DNA from: Halomarina oriensis | GTDB taxonomy: Archaea; Halobacteriota; Halobacteria; Halobacteriales; Haloarculaceae | DNA length: 64,000 bases | Direction of reading: 5' to 3' | NCBI RefSeq assembly: GCF_009791395.1 | Contig: NZ_WSZK01000015.1 | Coordinates: 774,344-838,343, forward strand | In this document: one piece after another, positions 56,606 to 64,000 of the stretch | Position numbering within the stretch: position 1 is the stretch's first letter | How the letters are laid out: every line of letters begins with the position of its first letter | Notes under the pieces: generated by a model | The model's input: only the letters and a program-made list of their open reading frames with translations | The model's database searches: none | What the model was told of the DNA's origin: nothing | Position numbers and translations under genes: made by a program

Positions 56606-57646
56606 ATGGTCAACATGTTCGTCGACGGCGAGTGGCGCACCGACGCGTACGAACTGGCCGACGACGACGGCGAGTTCGACCGCGACGAAACCAGCTTCAG
56701 GAACTGGGTCGGCGGCGAGCGGGTACGCGACGGCGAAGACCCGGACCCCGACGCCGAGTTCCCCGTCGAATCCGGGCGCTACCACCTCTACGTCTCGTAC
56801 GCGTGTCCGTGGGCGCACCGAACGCTCGTCACGCGGGCGCTGAAGGGACTGGAGGACGCCGTCAGCGTGGACGTCGTCGACCCGTACCGCGACGACGACG
56901 GCTGGCAGTTCACCCCCGAGAAGGAGGGCTGTACCGAGGACACGGTCAACGGCTTCGACTACCTGCGCGAGGCGTACGTCGCGGCCGACGAGAACTACAC
57001 CGGGCGCGTCTCGGTGCCGGTGCTGTGGGACAAGAAGCAGGACACCATCGTCAACAACGAGTCCGAGGAGGTGATGCGGATGCTCGACGTGGCGTTCGAC
57101 GACCTGGCGACGCGCGACGTCGACCTCTACCCCGAGGGCCACCGCGAGGACGTCGACCGCGCCATCGAGGAGATATACGACCCCATCAACAACGGCGTCT
57201 ACCGCGCCGGGTTCGCCGAGACCCAGGAGGCCTACGAGCGTGCGGTCGGCGACCTGTTCGACGCGCTCGACCGCTGGGAGGCGGTGCTGGGCGAGCAGCG
57301 GTATCTCGTGGGCGACGTACTCACCGAGGCCGACGTGGCGATGTTCACGACGCTCGTCCGCTTCGACGACGTCTACCACACGCACTTCAAGTGCAACCGC
57401 CGGAAGGTCGCGGAGTACCCCAACGTCTGGAACTACCTGTGCGAACTGTACCAGTTGCCGGGCGTCGCCGAGACGGTCCACATGGACCACATCAACGAGC
57501 ACTACTACACGACCCACACCGACGTCAACCCCAAGCGAATCGTCGCCGTGGGGCCGGCCCACGACTTCTGGGCAGACCACGACCGGAGTCGACTGGCTGG
57601 CGGGCCGCCCGACGCGCTCTCGGGCCGTACACCCGCGGACGACTGA
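56606..57646 (+). CDS. Glutathionyl-hydroquinone reductase-like GST (Xi class)
   Basis: 346 aa. Xi-class features: ESGRYHLYVSYACPWAHRTL (catalytic Cys in CPWAH, C67), EGCTEDTVNGFDYLREAYVA, YTGRVSVPVLWDKKQDTIVN and NNESEEVMRMLDVAF (substrate region), and helical C-domain with KCNRRKVAEYPNVWNYL. In bacteria these enzymes (YqjG, PcpF) reduce glutathionyl hydroquinones. Haloarchaea mostly lack glutathione but use gamma-glutamylcysteine, so the true thiol donor is uncertain. A second ATG lies three codons later (MFVDGEWR). Confidence 0.9.
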   Translation: MVNMFVDGEWRTDAYELADDDGEFDRDETSFRNWVGGERVRDGEDPDPDAEFPVESGRYHLYVSYACPWAHRTLVTRALKGLEDAVSVDVVDPYRDDDGWQFTPEKEGCTEDTVNGFDYLREAYVAADENYTGRVSVPVLWDKKQDTIVNNESEEVMRMLDVAFDDLATRDVDLYPEGHREDVDRAIEEIYDPINNGVYRAGFAETQEAYERAVGDLFDALDRWEAVLGEQRYLVGDVLTEADVAMFTTLVRFDDVYHTHFKCNRRKVAEYPNVWNYLCELYQLPGVAETVHMDHINEHYYTTHTDVNPKRIVAVGPAHDFWADHDRSRLAGGPPDALSGRTPADD

Positions 57647-57722
57647 GCGCCCCGACGCTCCCCGACTCACTGCCGGCCGGCCCGCCGCTAACCCTTTTCG
57701 GCCCGCACTCGTAGCCCCTCCA

Positions 57723-58715
57723 ATGCGTCGCCCGTTCGTCCTCGCGGTGGTCTGTCTCGTCGTCGCCGCGACGGTCCCCCTCCCGGTCAGCGCCCACTCG
57801 AACCACCTCACCACCACCAGCCAGGTGACGAGCGACGGTACCGTCACCGTCGAGACGGTGTTCGTCTCCCAGCGTGCCCACCTCGTCGTCCACGCGAACG
57901 ACGACGGCGAGATGGGGGAGGCGCTCGGGTCGCGTCCGCTCACCCCCGGCGGCCTCCAGCGGAACGTCGAGGTGGCCATCGACGACGATGTGTGGGCCGA
58001 CTGGGGGGAGAACCGCTCGGTGTGGGTCGCACTCCACGCCGACGACGGCGACGGGCAGTACGACGCCGACGATCCGGTGTTCACCCTGTTCGACCGACCG
58101 GTCGCCGAGCGCGTGACCGTCGGGAAGGGCGACGCGGCGCTCGTCACCGGACGGGGCTTCTACGGTCAGACGACGAGCGGCCCCGACCTCTCGGTCGGTC
58201 GCGTGACGATCCCCGACGACGGGTTCCTCGTGGTTCGTGACGACGAGACCGACCGCGTCGTCGGCACGCAGGCAGTCGACGCCGGAACTCACGAGGCCCT
58301 CACCGTAGGGCTGGACGAGTCGTACTACGCCGAGCAGAGCGGCGGGTTCAGCGTCCGTGCACAGGTGTACCTCGACGACGGTGACGGGACGTTCGACGAC
58401 GCCGACCGACTCGTCCGTGCGGGTGACGCTCCGGTCGAGACGACGCTCCCGGTGTCGTTCGGCGGGAGCGGACGGAACGAGACGGGCGATGGAGCGGGGG
58501 TGGTCACGCCGGGCGACCCGGAGGTGAACACGCCCGCGGAGACGACCGGTGACGCCTCGCCCGGTCCGACCGACACGGCGACGGTCGGCACCGACGACTC
58601 GACGCCCGACACGGACGCATCGACGGGCACCGGTCCAGGATTCGGCGTGGTCGTCGCCCTCGTCGCCGCAGTCCTCGCATCGCTGGTCTGGTTCGGTACT
58701 CGAACTCGTCCGTGA
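57723..58715 (+). CDS. DUF7282-type surface protein with PGF-CTERM
   Basis: 330 aa. Sec signal (FVLAVVCLVVAATVPLPVSA then HSN). Two repeats of the DUF7282 beta-sandwich type: TVTVETVFVSQRAHLVVHAN, with VWVALHADDGDGQYDADDPV, and GRVTIPDDGFLVVRDDETDR, with RAQVYLDDGDGTFDDADRLV; each ends in a D-x-D-x-D-type calcium-like loop. A Thr/Asp/Pro stalk leads to GPGFGVVVALVAAVLASLVW, an archaeosortase tail (PGF). 83 bp upstream of the DyP-like gene. Confidence 0.85.
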   Translation: MRRPFVLAVVCLVVAATVPLPVSAHSNHLTTTSQVTSDGTVTVETVFVSQRAHLVVHANDDGEMGEALGSRPLTPGGLQRNVEVAIDDDVWADWGENRSVWVALHADDGDGQYDADDPVFTLFDRPVAERVTVGKGDAALVTGRGFYGQTTSGPDLSVGRVTIPDDGFLVVRDDETDRVVGTQAVDAGTHEALTVGLDESYYAEQSGGFSVRAQVYLDDGDGTFDDADRLVRAGDAPVETTLPVSFGGSGRNETGDGAGVVTPGDPEVNTPAETTGDASPGPTDTATVGTDDSTPDTDASTGTGPGFGVVVALVAAVLASLVWFGTRTRP

Positions 58716-58798
58716 TACCGAAAGGACCTTTCTCGGCGGTCGGCTATCGGTGACATGGTCCGTCCTCGCCGCCCCCCGTCGCCCGAGGTGGTTCGCTG

Positions 58799-60100
58799 AT
58801 GTCCGACGAGGGCCTCCCGCGCCGCGAGTTCCTCAAGGCTGCCGTCGCAGTCGGTGGCGCGAGCGCGCTGTCGGCGTGTCTCGACCTCGCGGGCGGGGCG
58901 GACGCGGAACCGGTCCCCACCGGCACCGACCCCGCCTCGCTCCCCGCCCGCCAGTTCGCGTGGAACGACCGCATCCGCCACGACGACCACGGCAACGACC
59001 TCCTGCCGACTCACCAGACGCTGTGGTATCTGACCCTCCCCGGTGACGGTCCGCCCGACGCCGACGCTCGTGAGAGCGTCGAGAGCGCCGTCTCGACGCT
59101 CGACCGAGCGTACGAACGCTCCCACGAGGGCCTGCTGTACTCCATCGCGTACTCGCCGGCGTACTTCGAGCGGTTCGACGAGTCCCTCCCCGAGAGCGTC
59201 GACCTGCCTGCACCCCGCCGCCTCTCGGCGTTCGAGCAACCGACACTCGACACGCAGGACGCCCTCCTCCACCTCGCCAGCGACCGGGCGGACGCGCTGC
59301 TCGAAGCCGAGCAGGCGCTCCGCGGCGAGGTCGACACCGCGAACGGCGTCGAGGTGGAGACGGCGCTCACCGACGTGCTCGACCTCGACGACCGCCGCAC
59401 GGGGTTCGTCGGTCCCGGCCTGCCCCGACAGAAGGCCGAGGAGACCGACCTCAACGGCGTCCCAGAGGACAACCCCATCCCCGAGGAGTCGCCGCTGTTC
59501 ATGGGGTTCGCCGCCGGCTTCCAGCAGAACCAGGCGACGGAAGACTACGTCGCTATCCCGGAGGGGCCGTTCGCCGACGGGACGACGAAACACGTCGCCA
59601 ACATCCGCCAGCGCCTCGACGACTGGTACGGCGAGCAGGACTTCGACCAGCGGGTGACGGAGATGTTCAGCCCACAGCACACCGAGCAGGGCCTCGTCGA
59701 AGGCGTCGGGGAGAGTCTCGGCGACGACAGCGGTATCGACCGGTTTCTCGATTCGGTCGTCGAGGACGCGGAGGAGTTCGGGCGGGTCGGCCACGCACAG
59801 AAGGCCGCACGTGCCAACCGCGACTCGGAGGGGAACGTCCGTCTGCTGCGGCGGCACTTCGAGTCCACGGACGACGACGTGGCGAGCCTCCACTTCCCGT
59901 CGCTCCAGCGAGGCATCTCGGCGTTCGAGGAGGTTCGCACCGCGATGAACGGCGAGGACGCGACGCAGGCGACACCCGCGGTCCGCCAGCGCGTCAACAA
60001 CGGCATCCTGGAGTACATCTTCGTCCGCAACCGCGGGAACTTCCTCGTCCCGCCACGCGAGTCGCGTGCGCTCCCGACGCCGACCGGCAGCGCGGAGTGA
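58799..60100 (+). CDS. Tat lipoprotein, DyP-peroxidase-like fold
   Basis: 433 aa. Tat lipoprotein signal LPRREFLKAAVAVGGASALS with C27. The body follows the order of Dyp-type peroxidases: TQDALLHLASDRADALLEAE in the first half, then FVGPGLP where DyPs have GxxDG, RRTGFVG, and GHAQKAARANRDSEGNVRLL with LRRHFES near the proximal His region, then ASLHFPSLQRGISAFEEV. The canonical GxxDG aspartate is absent, so heme peroxidase activity needs proof. Exported, anchored outside the membrane. Confidence 0.78.
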   Translation: MSDEGLPRREFLKAAVAVGGASALSACLDLAGGADAEPVPTGTDPASLPARQFAWNDRIRHDDHGNDLLPTHQTLWYLTLPGDGPPDADARESVESAVSTLDRAYERSHEGLLYSIAYSPAYFERFDESLPESVDLPAPRRLSAFEQPTLDTQDALLHLASDRADALLEAEQALRGEVDTANGVEVETALTDVLDLDDRRTGFVGPGLPRQKAEETDLNGVPEDNPIPEESPLFMGFAAGFQQNQATEDYVAIPEGPFADGTTKHVANIRQRLDDWYGEQDFDQRVTEMFSPQHTEQGLVEGVGESLGDDSGIDRFLDSVVEDAEEFGRVGHAQKAARANRDSEGNVRLLRRHFESTDDDVASLHFPSLQRGISAFEEVRTAMNGEDATQATPAVRQRVNNGILEYIFVRNRGNFLVPPRESRALPTPTGSAE

Positions 60101-60139
60101 GAAGCGAAACCGAGTAACCCTCTGCCGACAATCGACGGC

Positions 60140-60379
60140 ATGCCCGACCCGTTCTCGCAGAACCCACGCTTCCGGAAGTTCGCACTGTATCGCAGCGAGG
60201 ACGCCACCGGCGTCTCCGGCACCGGCGTCGTCGCCTACGGCGTCCAGTTCCCGCCACCGAACGGGAAGTGTGTCATCGCGTGGACCACCGACGTGGCGAG
60301 CCTGAACATCTACGACAACATCCGCGAGGTCCAGGAGATTCACGGCCACGAAGGCGGCACCGAAATCCTCTGGGAGTAG
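60140..60379 (+). CDS. Small conserved protein
   Basis: 79 aa. Mainly strand: FRKFALYRSEDATGVSGTGV, VVAYGVQFPPPNGKCVIAWT, TDVASLNIYDNIREVQEIHG, ending GGTEILWE. It has a single Cys and a proline-rich loop. It starts 39 bp after the DyP-like gene, possibly co-transcribed. No family recognised. Confidence 0.8.
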   Translation: MPDPFSQNPRFRKFALYRSEDATGVSGTGVVAYGVQFPPPNGKCVIAWTTDVASLNIYDNIREVQEIHGHEGGTEILWE

Positions 60380-60473
60380 TCGACTCGCCGTCTGTCGCAC
60401 CGCCGACGCTCGCCGTCTGTCGTGGCCGCCGGACCGAGCGTGTGTTTTTCCCTTCGGTGACCGAGTGGTCGGT

Positions 60474-61673
60474 GTGACTCTCGACCCGAAGTGGCGGGCG
60501 CTCGCCCTGCTCGCCGTCGCCGAACTGTTCGTCATGTCGCTGTGGTTCAGCGCGTCGGCCGTCGCGCCGGACCTCGTCGCCGCGTGGGACCTCTCGGCGG
60601 TCGAACGGGCGTGGCTCACCAACGCCGTGCAGGTCGGGTTCGTCGTCGGGGCACTGCTCAGCGCGGCGCTCACGCTGTCGGATACCCTCCAACCGCGCGT
60701 ACTGGTCGCCGTCTCGGCGTGGGTCGGCGCGGCCGCCACGCTCGCCATCGCACTGGTCGTCGACGGTGCGCTCCCGGCCATCGCCCTCCGGTTCCTGACC
60801 GGCGTCGCACTCGCCGGGGTCTACCCGCCGGGGATGAAACTCGTCGCGGGGTGGTTCCGGGCGCGACGCGGCCTCGCCATCGGGACGCTCGTCGGCGCGC
60901 TCACGGTCGGCTCTGCCCTCCCACATCTCCTGCGTGCGGTCGGTGGGGTGGGTCGTCCGCAAGCCGTCCTCCTCGGTGCGGCCGGTCTCGCCGTCGTCGG
61001 TGGCCTGCTCGCGCTTCGTGTCGAACAGGGTCCCTACCAGGCACCGACCGCGCCGTTCGACCCGCGGGCGGTCCGTCGCCTGCTGAGCGACCGCCCGTCG
61101 CTGCTGGCGAACCTCGGCTACTTCGGGCACATGTGGGAGCTCTACGCCGTCTGGACGTGGATTCCGGCCTACCTCGCGGCGAGCGCGGCGGTCGGGTCGC
61201 CGCGACTCGCCTCGGGACTCGCCTTCCTCACCATCGGGGTGGGGGCGGTGGGTGCGGTGGTCGCGGGGAGCGTCGCCGACGACGTCGGCCGGACGACGGT
61301 GACGAGCGCGAGCATGGTCGTCTCGGGGGCGGCGTGTCTCGGAGCGGGCGTGCTGTTCGACGCGCCGCTGGTCGCCCTCGTCCCGTTTCTCGTCGTCTGG
61401 GGGGCGACCATCGTGGCGGACTCCGCGCAGTTCTCGGCGGCACTCACCGAACTCGCGGAGGCGGAGTACGTCGGGACCGCACTGACGCTCCAGACGGCGG
61501 TGGGGTTCCTCGTGACGACGGTGTCGATTCAGGTGACGCCGCTGCTCGCCGAGGCGGTGGGGTGGCGGTGGGCGTTCGCACCGCTCGTCGTCGGACCGGT
61601 GGTGGGGACGGCGGCGATGCTCAGGTTACGAGGGCTGCCCGCAGCGCGAAAACTGGCGGGTGGACGAGGCTGA
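60474..61673 (+). CDS. MFS transporter
   Basis: 399 aa, about 12 membrane helices in two groups of six. First helix ALALLAVAELFVMSLWFSAS; motif-A-like loop GWFRARRGLAIGTLVGALTV between helices; second half begins after ALRVEQGPYQAPTAPFDPRA. The GTG at 60474 was chosen over 60465 because the first helix starts close to it; either is possible. Substrate unknown. Confidence 0.85.
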   Translation: MTLDPKWRALALLAVAELFVMSLWFSASAVAPDLVAAWDLSAVERAWLTNAVQVGFVVGALLSAALTLSDTLQPRVLVAVSAWVGAAATLAIALVVDGALPAIALRFLTGVALAGVYPPGMKLVAGWFRARRGLAIGTLVGALTVGSALPHLLRAVGGVGRPQAVLLGAAGLAVVGGLLALRVEQGPYQAPTAPFDPRAVRRLLSDRPSLLANLGYFGHMWELYAVWTWIPAYLAASAAVGSPRLASGLAFLTIGVGAVGAVVAGSVADDVGRTTVTSASMVVSGAACLGAGVLFDAPLVALVPFLVVWGATIVADSAQFSAALTELAEAEYVGTALTLQTAVGFLVTTVSIQVTPLLAEAVGWRWAFAPLVVGPVVGTAAMLRLRGLPAARKLAGGRG

Positions 61674-61716
61674 CGGGGTCGGGCGGACGGGACCGACCCG
61701 CCGCGACCGACGGGTT

Positions 61717-61878
61717 CTACCGGTAGCTGCCGACCCACCGACAGTCAGTGCAGGTGACGAGACCCTGCCCCTCGACGAGCGACTCCGCGCAGTCGGGGCA
61801 CGTCGTGGCGTCGCGCGCGAGCGCGTCGCCGTCGGTTTCCGCTGGAGTGCGCCGTCGGTGCTGGAGCGTCGTGGACAT
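61717..61878 (-). CDS. 53-aa CPxC zinc-finger protein
   Basis: Starts MSTTLQHRRRTPAETD, then CPDC (C27, C30) and CTDC (C43, C46) 12 residues apart, ending CRWVGSYR. This is the one-domain zinc-ribbon type of haloarchaeal small CPxCG-related proteins. No competing ORF on the other strand; the frame is open from ATG to TAG. Confidence 0.6.
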   Translation of the reverse strand: MSTTLQHRRRTPAETDGDALARDATTCPDCAESLVEGQGLVTCTDCRWVGSYR

Positions 61879-61978
61879 ATCCGTAGACGGTTACTACGGA
61901 CGTATAAACTCGCGCACTAGTCTCGTAATACGCTGCCACGACCCTCCCTGGTGATAATATCCCTTAGGGACGGGCTGT

Positions 61979-62155
61979 CTAGACAGCGCCTCTCGGGGGG
62001 CCCGTCGGCTCGGGTTCCGGTTCCGTGGAGACGAGCGAGTCCGGAGTCGACTCCACGCCCAGCACGCGTTCCATCAGGACGATACCGACGGCTCCGACGC
62101 CAGTGAGAGCGCCGAGCGTCACGAGTGTGAGGACGAACGCGGCCAGTTCGGTCAT
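61979..62155 (-). CDS. 58-aa single-helix membrane protein
   Basis: MTELAAFVLTLVTLGALTGV, then GAVGIVLMERVLGVESTPDS and a proline/glutamate-rich tail. One or two membrane passes followed by a short extracellular or cytoplasmic tail. Start fixed by ATG at 62155; the frame above it is non-coding. Function unknown. Confidence 0.6.
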   Translation of the reverse strand: MTELAAFVLTLVTLGALTGVGAVGIVLMERVLGVESTPDSLVSTEPEPEPTGPPRGAV

Positions 62156-62302
62156 GGTAGTCAATGACTCACGCGGAAGCAAAAGGCTGTCTCCAGTGTC
62201 CCAGTGGTGCGACACTCTCGACGTGCGACGGGGCGGTCGGGAGTGGCGGTGGACGTTGCCACTGCGCCAACGGCTTTGGGTCGTCGGGCCGCACCTCCGT
62301 CG

Positions 62303-63142
62303 ATGAGCGAAAACCAGAGCGGCACGTTCGACATCGGTGGCGAACTGACCGTCAACCGACTCGGCTTCGGCGCGATGCGCCTCTGTGGCGAGGACATCGT
62401 CGGCCCGCCCGACAGCGAGGAGAACGCGCGGGCCGTCCTCGAACGGGCGGTCGAACTCGGCGTCGACTTCATCGACACCGCCGACTCCTACGGCCCCGGC
62501 GTCAGCGAACGCCTCATCGGCGAGACGCTCGAACCCGCCGAGACCGTCGTCGCCACCAAGGCCGGCCTGCTCCGGAACCGCGAGGGCGACTGGCTGCCCC
62601 ACGGCGACCCCGACTTCATCCGCAACCAGCTACTCTGCTCGCTCGACCGACTCCGGACCGACACCATCGACCTCTATCAGTTCCACCGCCCGGACCCCGA
62701 CACCGACTTCGAGGAGTCCGTGACGACGTTCGCCGAACTGAAAGACGAGGGGATGGTCCGCCACGTCGGCCTCTCGAACGTCTCGGTCGAGCAGTTGGAG
62801 ACCGCCCGCGACCACGTCGAGGTGGCGACCGTCCAGAACCGCTTCTCGATCGGCGACCGGGAGGCGGACGACGTCCTCGAGGCCTGCGAGGAGTACGGCG
62901 TCGGCTTCGTCCCGTGGTTTCCGCTCGGTGCAGGGGACCTCGGTGAGAAGGCGTCGGTCGTCGCCGACGTCGCCGACGCCCACGACGCCTCGCAGATGCA
63001 GGTCGCGCTCGCGTGGCTGCTGCGTCACTCCGACGTCGTCCTCCCCATCCCCGGCACGTCGAGCGTCGAGCACCTCGAGGAGAACGTCGCTGCCTCGTCG
63101 CTCGACCTCACCGACGACGAGTACGCCCGACTCAGCGAGTAG
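62303..63142 (+). CDS. Aldo-keto reductase
   Basis: 279 aa. AKR motif residues: NRLGFGAMRLCG start, D in FIDTADSYGPG, Tyr in the same block, Lys in VVATKAGLL, His in LYQFHRPDPDT. NADPH-binding region in VVLPIPGTSSVEHLEENV. It resembles bacterial aldo-keto reductases reducing sugars or aldehydes, with unclear substrate here. The ATG at 62303 was chosen because the frame before it is arginine-rich shadow. Confidence 0.92.
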   Translation: MSENQSGTFDIGGELTVNRLGFGAMRLCGEDIVGPPDSEENARAVLERAVELGVDFIDTADSYGPGVSERLIGETLEPAETVVATKAGLLRNREGDWLPHGDPDFIRNQLLCSLDRLRTDTIDLYQFHRPDPDTDFEESVTTFAELKDEGMVRHVGLSNVSVEQLETARDHVEVATVQNRFSIGDREADDVLEACEEYGVGFVPWFPLGAGDLGEKASVVADVADAHDASQMQVALAWLLRHSDVVLPIPGTSSVEHLEENVAASSLDLTDDEYARLSE

Positions 63143-63162
63143 TCCCACACCGCTCCCGGGAG

Positions 63163-63555
63163 TCACAACCGCTCTTCTCGACGGCGGAACCGCGTGAGGT
63201 TCGCCGTCCGCACCGCCGCGACGCCCGCCATCCCGCCGACGGCGGCGATGGTCAACCCGACGTTGAACAGCGTCACCAGCGATAGCTCCGGGGAGAACCA
63301 GGCGACGAACAGTCCGGTCAGCACCGACCGGACCGCCAGCGCGACGCCGAGACTCGTCGCCGCACCGACGAGTGCCGCACGCGTCCAGCGGTACTCGCGG
63401 CGCATGTCCCCCGGTTCGTAGTGGACCGGCGAGAGCCCGAGCAACAGCGCCTGGAGGTACCGAACGAGCGCGCGCCAGGAGTCGCGTACGCTCGCTCGAA
63501 CCGTCGGGCGAAACTGCTGGTCGAGCGACGAGGCATCGCGAGGTCCGACCGCCAT
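63163..63555 (-). CDS. Small membrane protein
   Basis: 130 aa. Hydrophilic N-terminus (MAVGPRDASSLDQQFRPTVR), then two membrane segments (RAALVGAATSLGVALAVRSV, LFNVGLTIAAVGGMAGVAAV) and an arginine-rich end FRRREERL. An alternative start lies 11 codons upstream. No family recognised. Confidence 0.7.
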   Translation of the reverse strand: MAVGPRDASSLDQQFRPTVRASVRDSWRALVRYLQALLLGLSPVHYEPGDMRREYRWTRAALVGAATSLGVALAVRSVLTGLFVAWFSPELSLVTLFNVGLTIAAVGGMAGVAAVRTANLTRFRRREERL

Positions 63556-63784
63556 CGTGGCCGTCCGTTCACCGTCGACCGTTATCAATCTCAGTCAGAC
63601 GCCCGTCGGTCACGACGTGGCCGCGGGGGACCGAGCGACGGACGCTCCATCGGACGGTCCGACGGGACGCATCACGCCGGCAGCATCGCTCGACGGACCT
63701 GCCGGACTCGACACGGTCCGCGGACGCGTCGCTGAGCGTCGAAAAATACCGAGAATCGTAGTTCGTCGTTCGAGACGACGTGTC

Positions 63785-63978
63785 TTACAGGCGGGTGACG
63801 TTGGTCGCGCGTGGACCCTTGTCGGCCTGCTCGATGTCGAACTCGACCTCCTGGCCCTCTTCGAGGTCGGGACCGCCGACGTCCTCCATGTGGAAGAAAA
63901 CGTCCATCGTCCGCGTCGTCGTCTCGATGAACGATACCGCCAGTGTCGTTGAAGAAGTCAACGTCTGCCTTTCGCCAT
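63785..63978 (-). pseudogene. cspA: Cold-shock protein gene with multiple frameshifts
   Basis: The interval from ATG (63978) to TAA (63785) has the length (194 nt versus 195 expected) and content of haloarchaeal cspA, but is broken. The C-terminal half is intact in frame (MEDVGGPDLEEGQEVEFDIE, then QADKGPRATNVTRL). Upstream, matching cspA needs about four indels: a base gained in the MAKGKVDFF region, two lost at GGYGF, one lost before DDADD and one gained after it. Reading the ATG directly hits TGA after six codons. It could be a true pseudogene or assembly errors. Confidence 0.6.
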
Positions 63979-64000
63979 TACCTCGTGAACGGAACGGCTA

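Noticed and set aside
56125..56640. 171-codon minus-strand ORF overlapping the GST promoter region
   Set aside because: Its frame is arginine/proline-rich and differs from the 56-aa membrane ORF and from GST; no motif or start signal supports it.
58325..60781. Long minus-strand open frame (about 818 codons)
   Set aside because: Antisense to the DUF7282, DyP-like and MFS genes that carry signal peptides and family motifs; no domain is visible in it.

Overview
The window is a stretch of a high-GC haloarchaeal chromosome (class Halobacteria). Evidence: very acidic D/E-rich proteins, TTATA-type archaeal promoters, many leaderless GTG/ATG starts, Tat-dependent lipoproteins, PGF-CTERM surface proteins, halocyanin, the MC1 chromosomal protein, archaeal r-proteins S6e and L10e, and an archaeal 16S-tRNA-Ala-23S-5S-tRNA-Cys operon. 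The 5S rRNA gene is interrupted by about 105-110 extra bases, making it about 231 nt. As far as I know this is a hallmark of Halococcus, so the organism is probably Halococcus or a close relative; that is inference from one gene. No insertion sequence, CRISPR array, integrase or phage gene was recognised. The window looks like core chromosome with a few accessory patches.

Layout. 1-4.4 kb: end of pheS, pheT, an AbrB-like small protein with pyrD, and MC1. 4.6-10.6 kb: the rRNA operon, driven by an array of five tandem promoters spaced about 83 bp apart. 11-15.2 kb: a sequon-rich surface protein, tRNA-Lys, an M20 peptidase and a ParB-HTH-like protein. 15-20.7 kb: siroheme sulfite/nitrite reductase with small satellite ORFs, and an HD phosphohydrolase. 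20.7-31.5 kb: a beta-CASP nuclease, ribosomal protein S6e, a PfkB kinase, a DHH phosphoesterase, three UspA proteins and a GNAT acetyltransferase. 31.6-38.1 kb: a complete peptide-type ABC importer (fused double ATPase, Tat lipoprotein binding protein, two permeases). 38.5-42 kb: pyrC, a lipoate ligase, an M23-like protein and a DUF4385 protein.

42.3-45.7 kb: a redox/metal-looking export cluster (lipoprotein with a duplicated GxHYG motif, halocyanin, beta-helix protein, membrane protein). 45.8-50 kb: a thioesterase, an isochorismatase, and a pair of Hvo_1808-like surface proteins of which only one keeps HExxH. 50.3-54.3 kb: nicotinate phosphoribosyltransferase, RNase P RNA, and a lipoprotein with one intact and one decayed metzincin repeat. 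54.3-58.7 kb: an ATP-grasp ligase, L10e, a glutathionyl-hydroquinone-reductase-like GST and a DUF7282/PGF-CTERM protein. 58.8-64 kb: a DyP-like Tat lipoprotein, an MFS transporter, an aldo-keto reductase and a frame-broken cspA.

Functionally the window mixes information processing (PheRS, rRNA, tRNAs, RNase P, S6e, L10e, nucleases), pyrimidine synthesis (pyrD, pyrC), nitrogen or sulfur assimilation, peptide uptake, and an unusually large set of secreted, lipid-anchored or surface proteins. The most unusual sequence-level observations are the 5S insertion, the promoter array, a dispersed hairpin-plus-core repeat, and two independent cases where a zinc-protease motif survives in one copy and is lost in its sister copy or domain.
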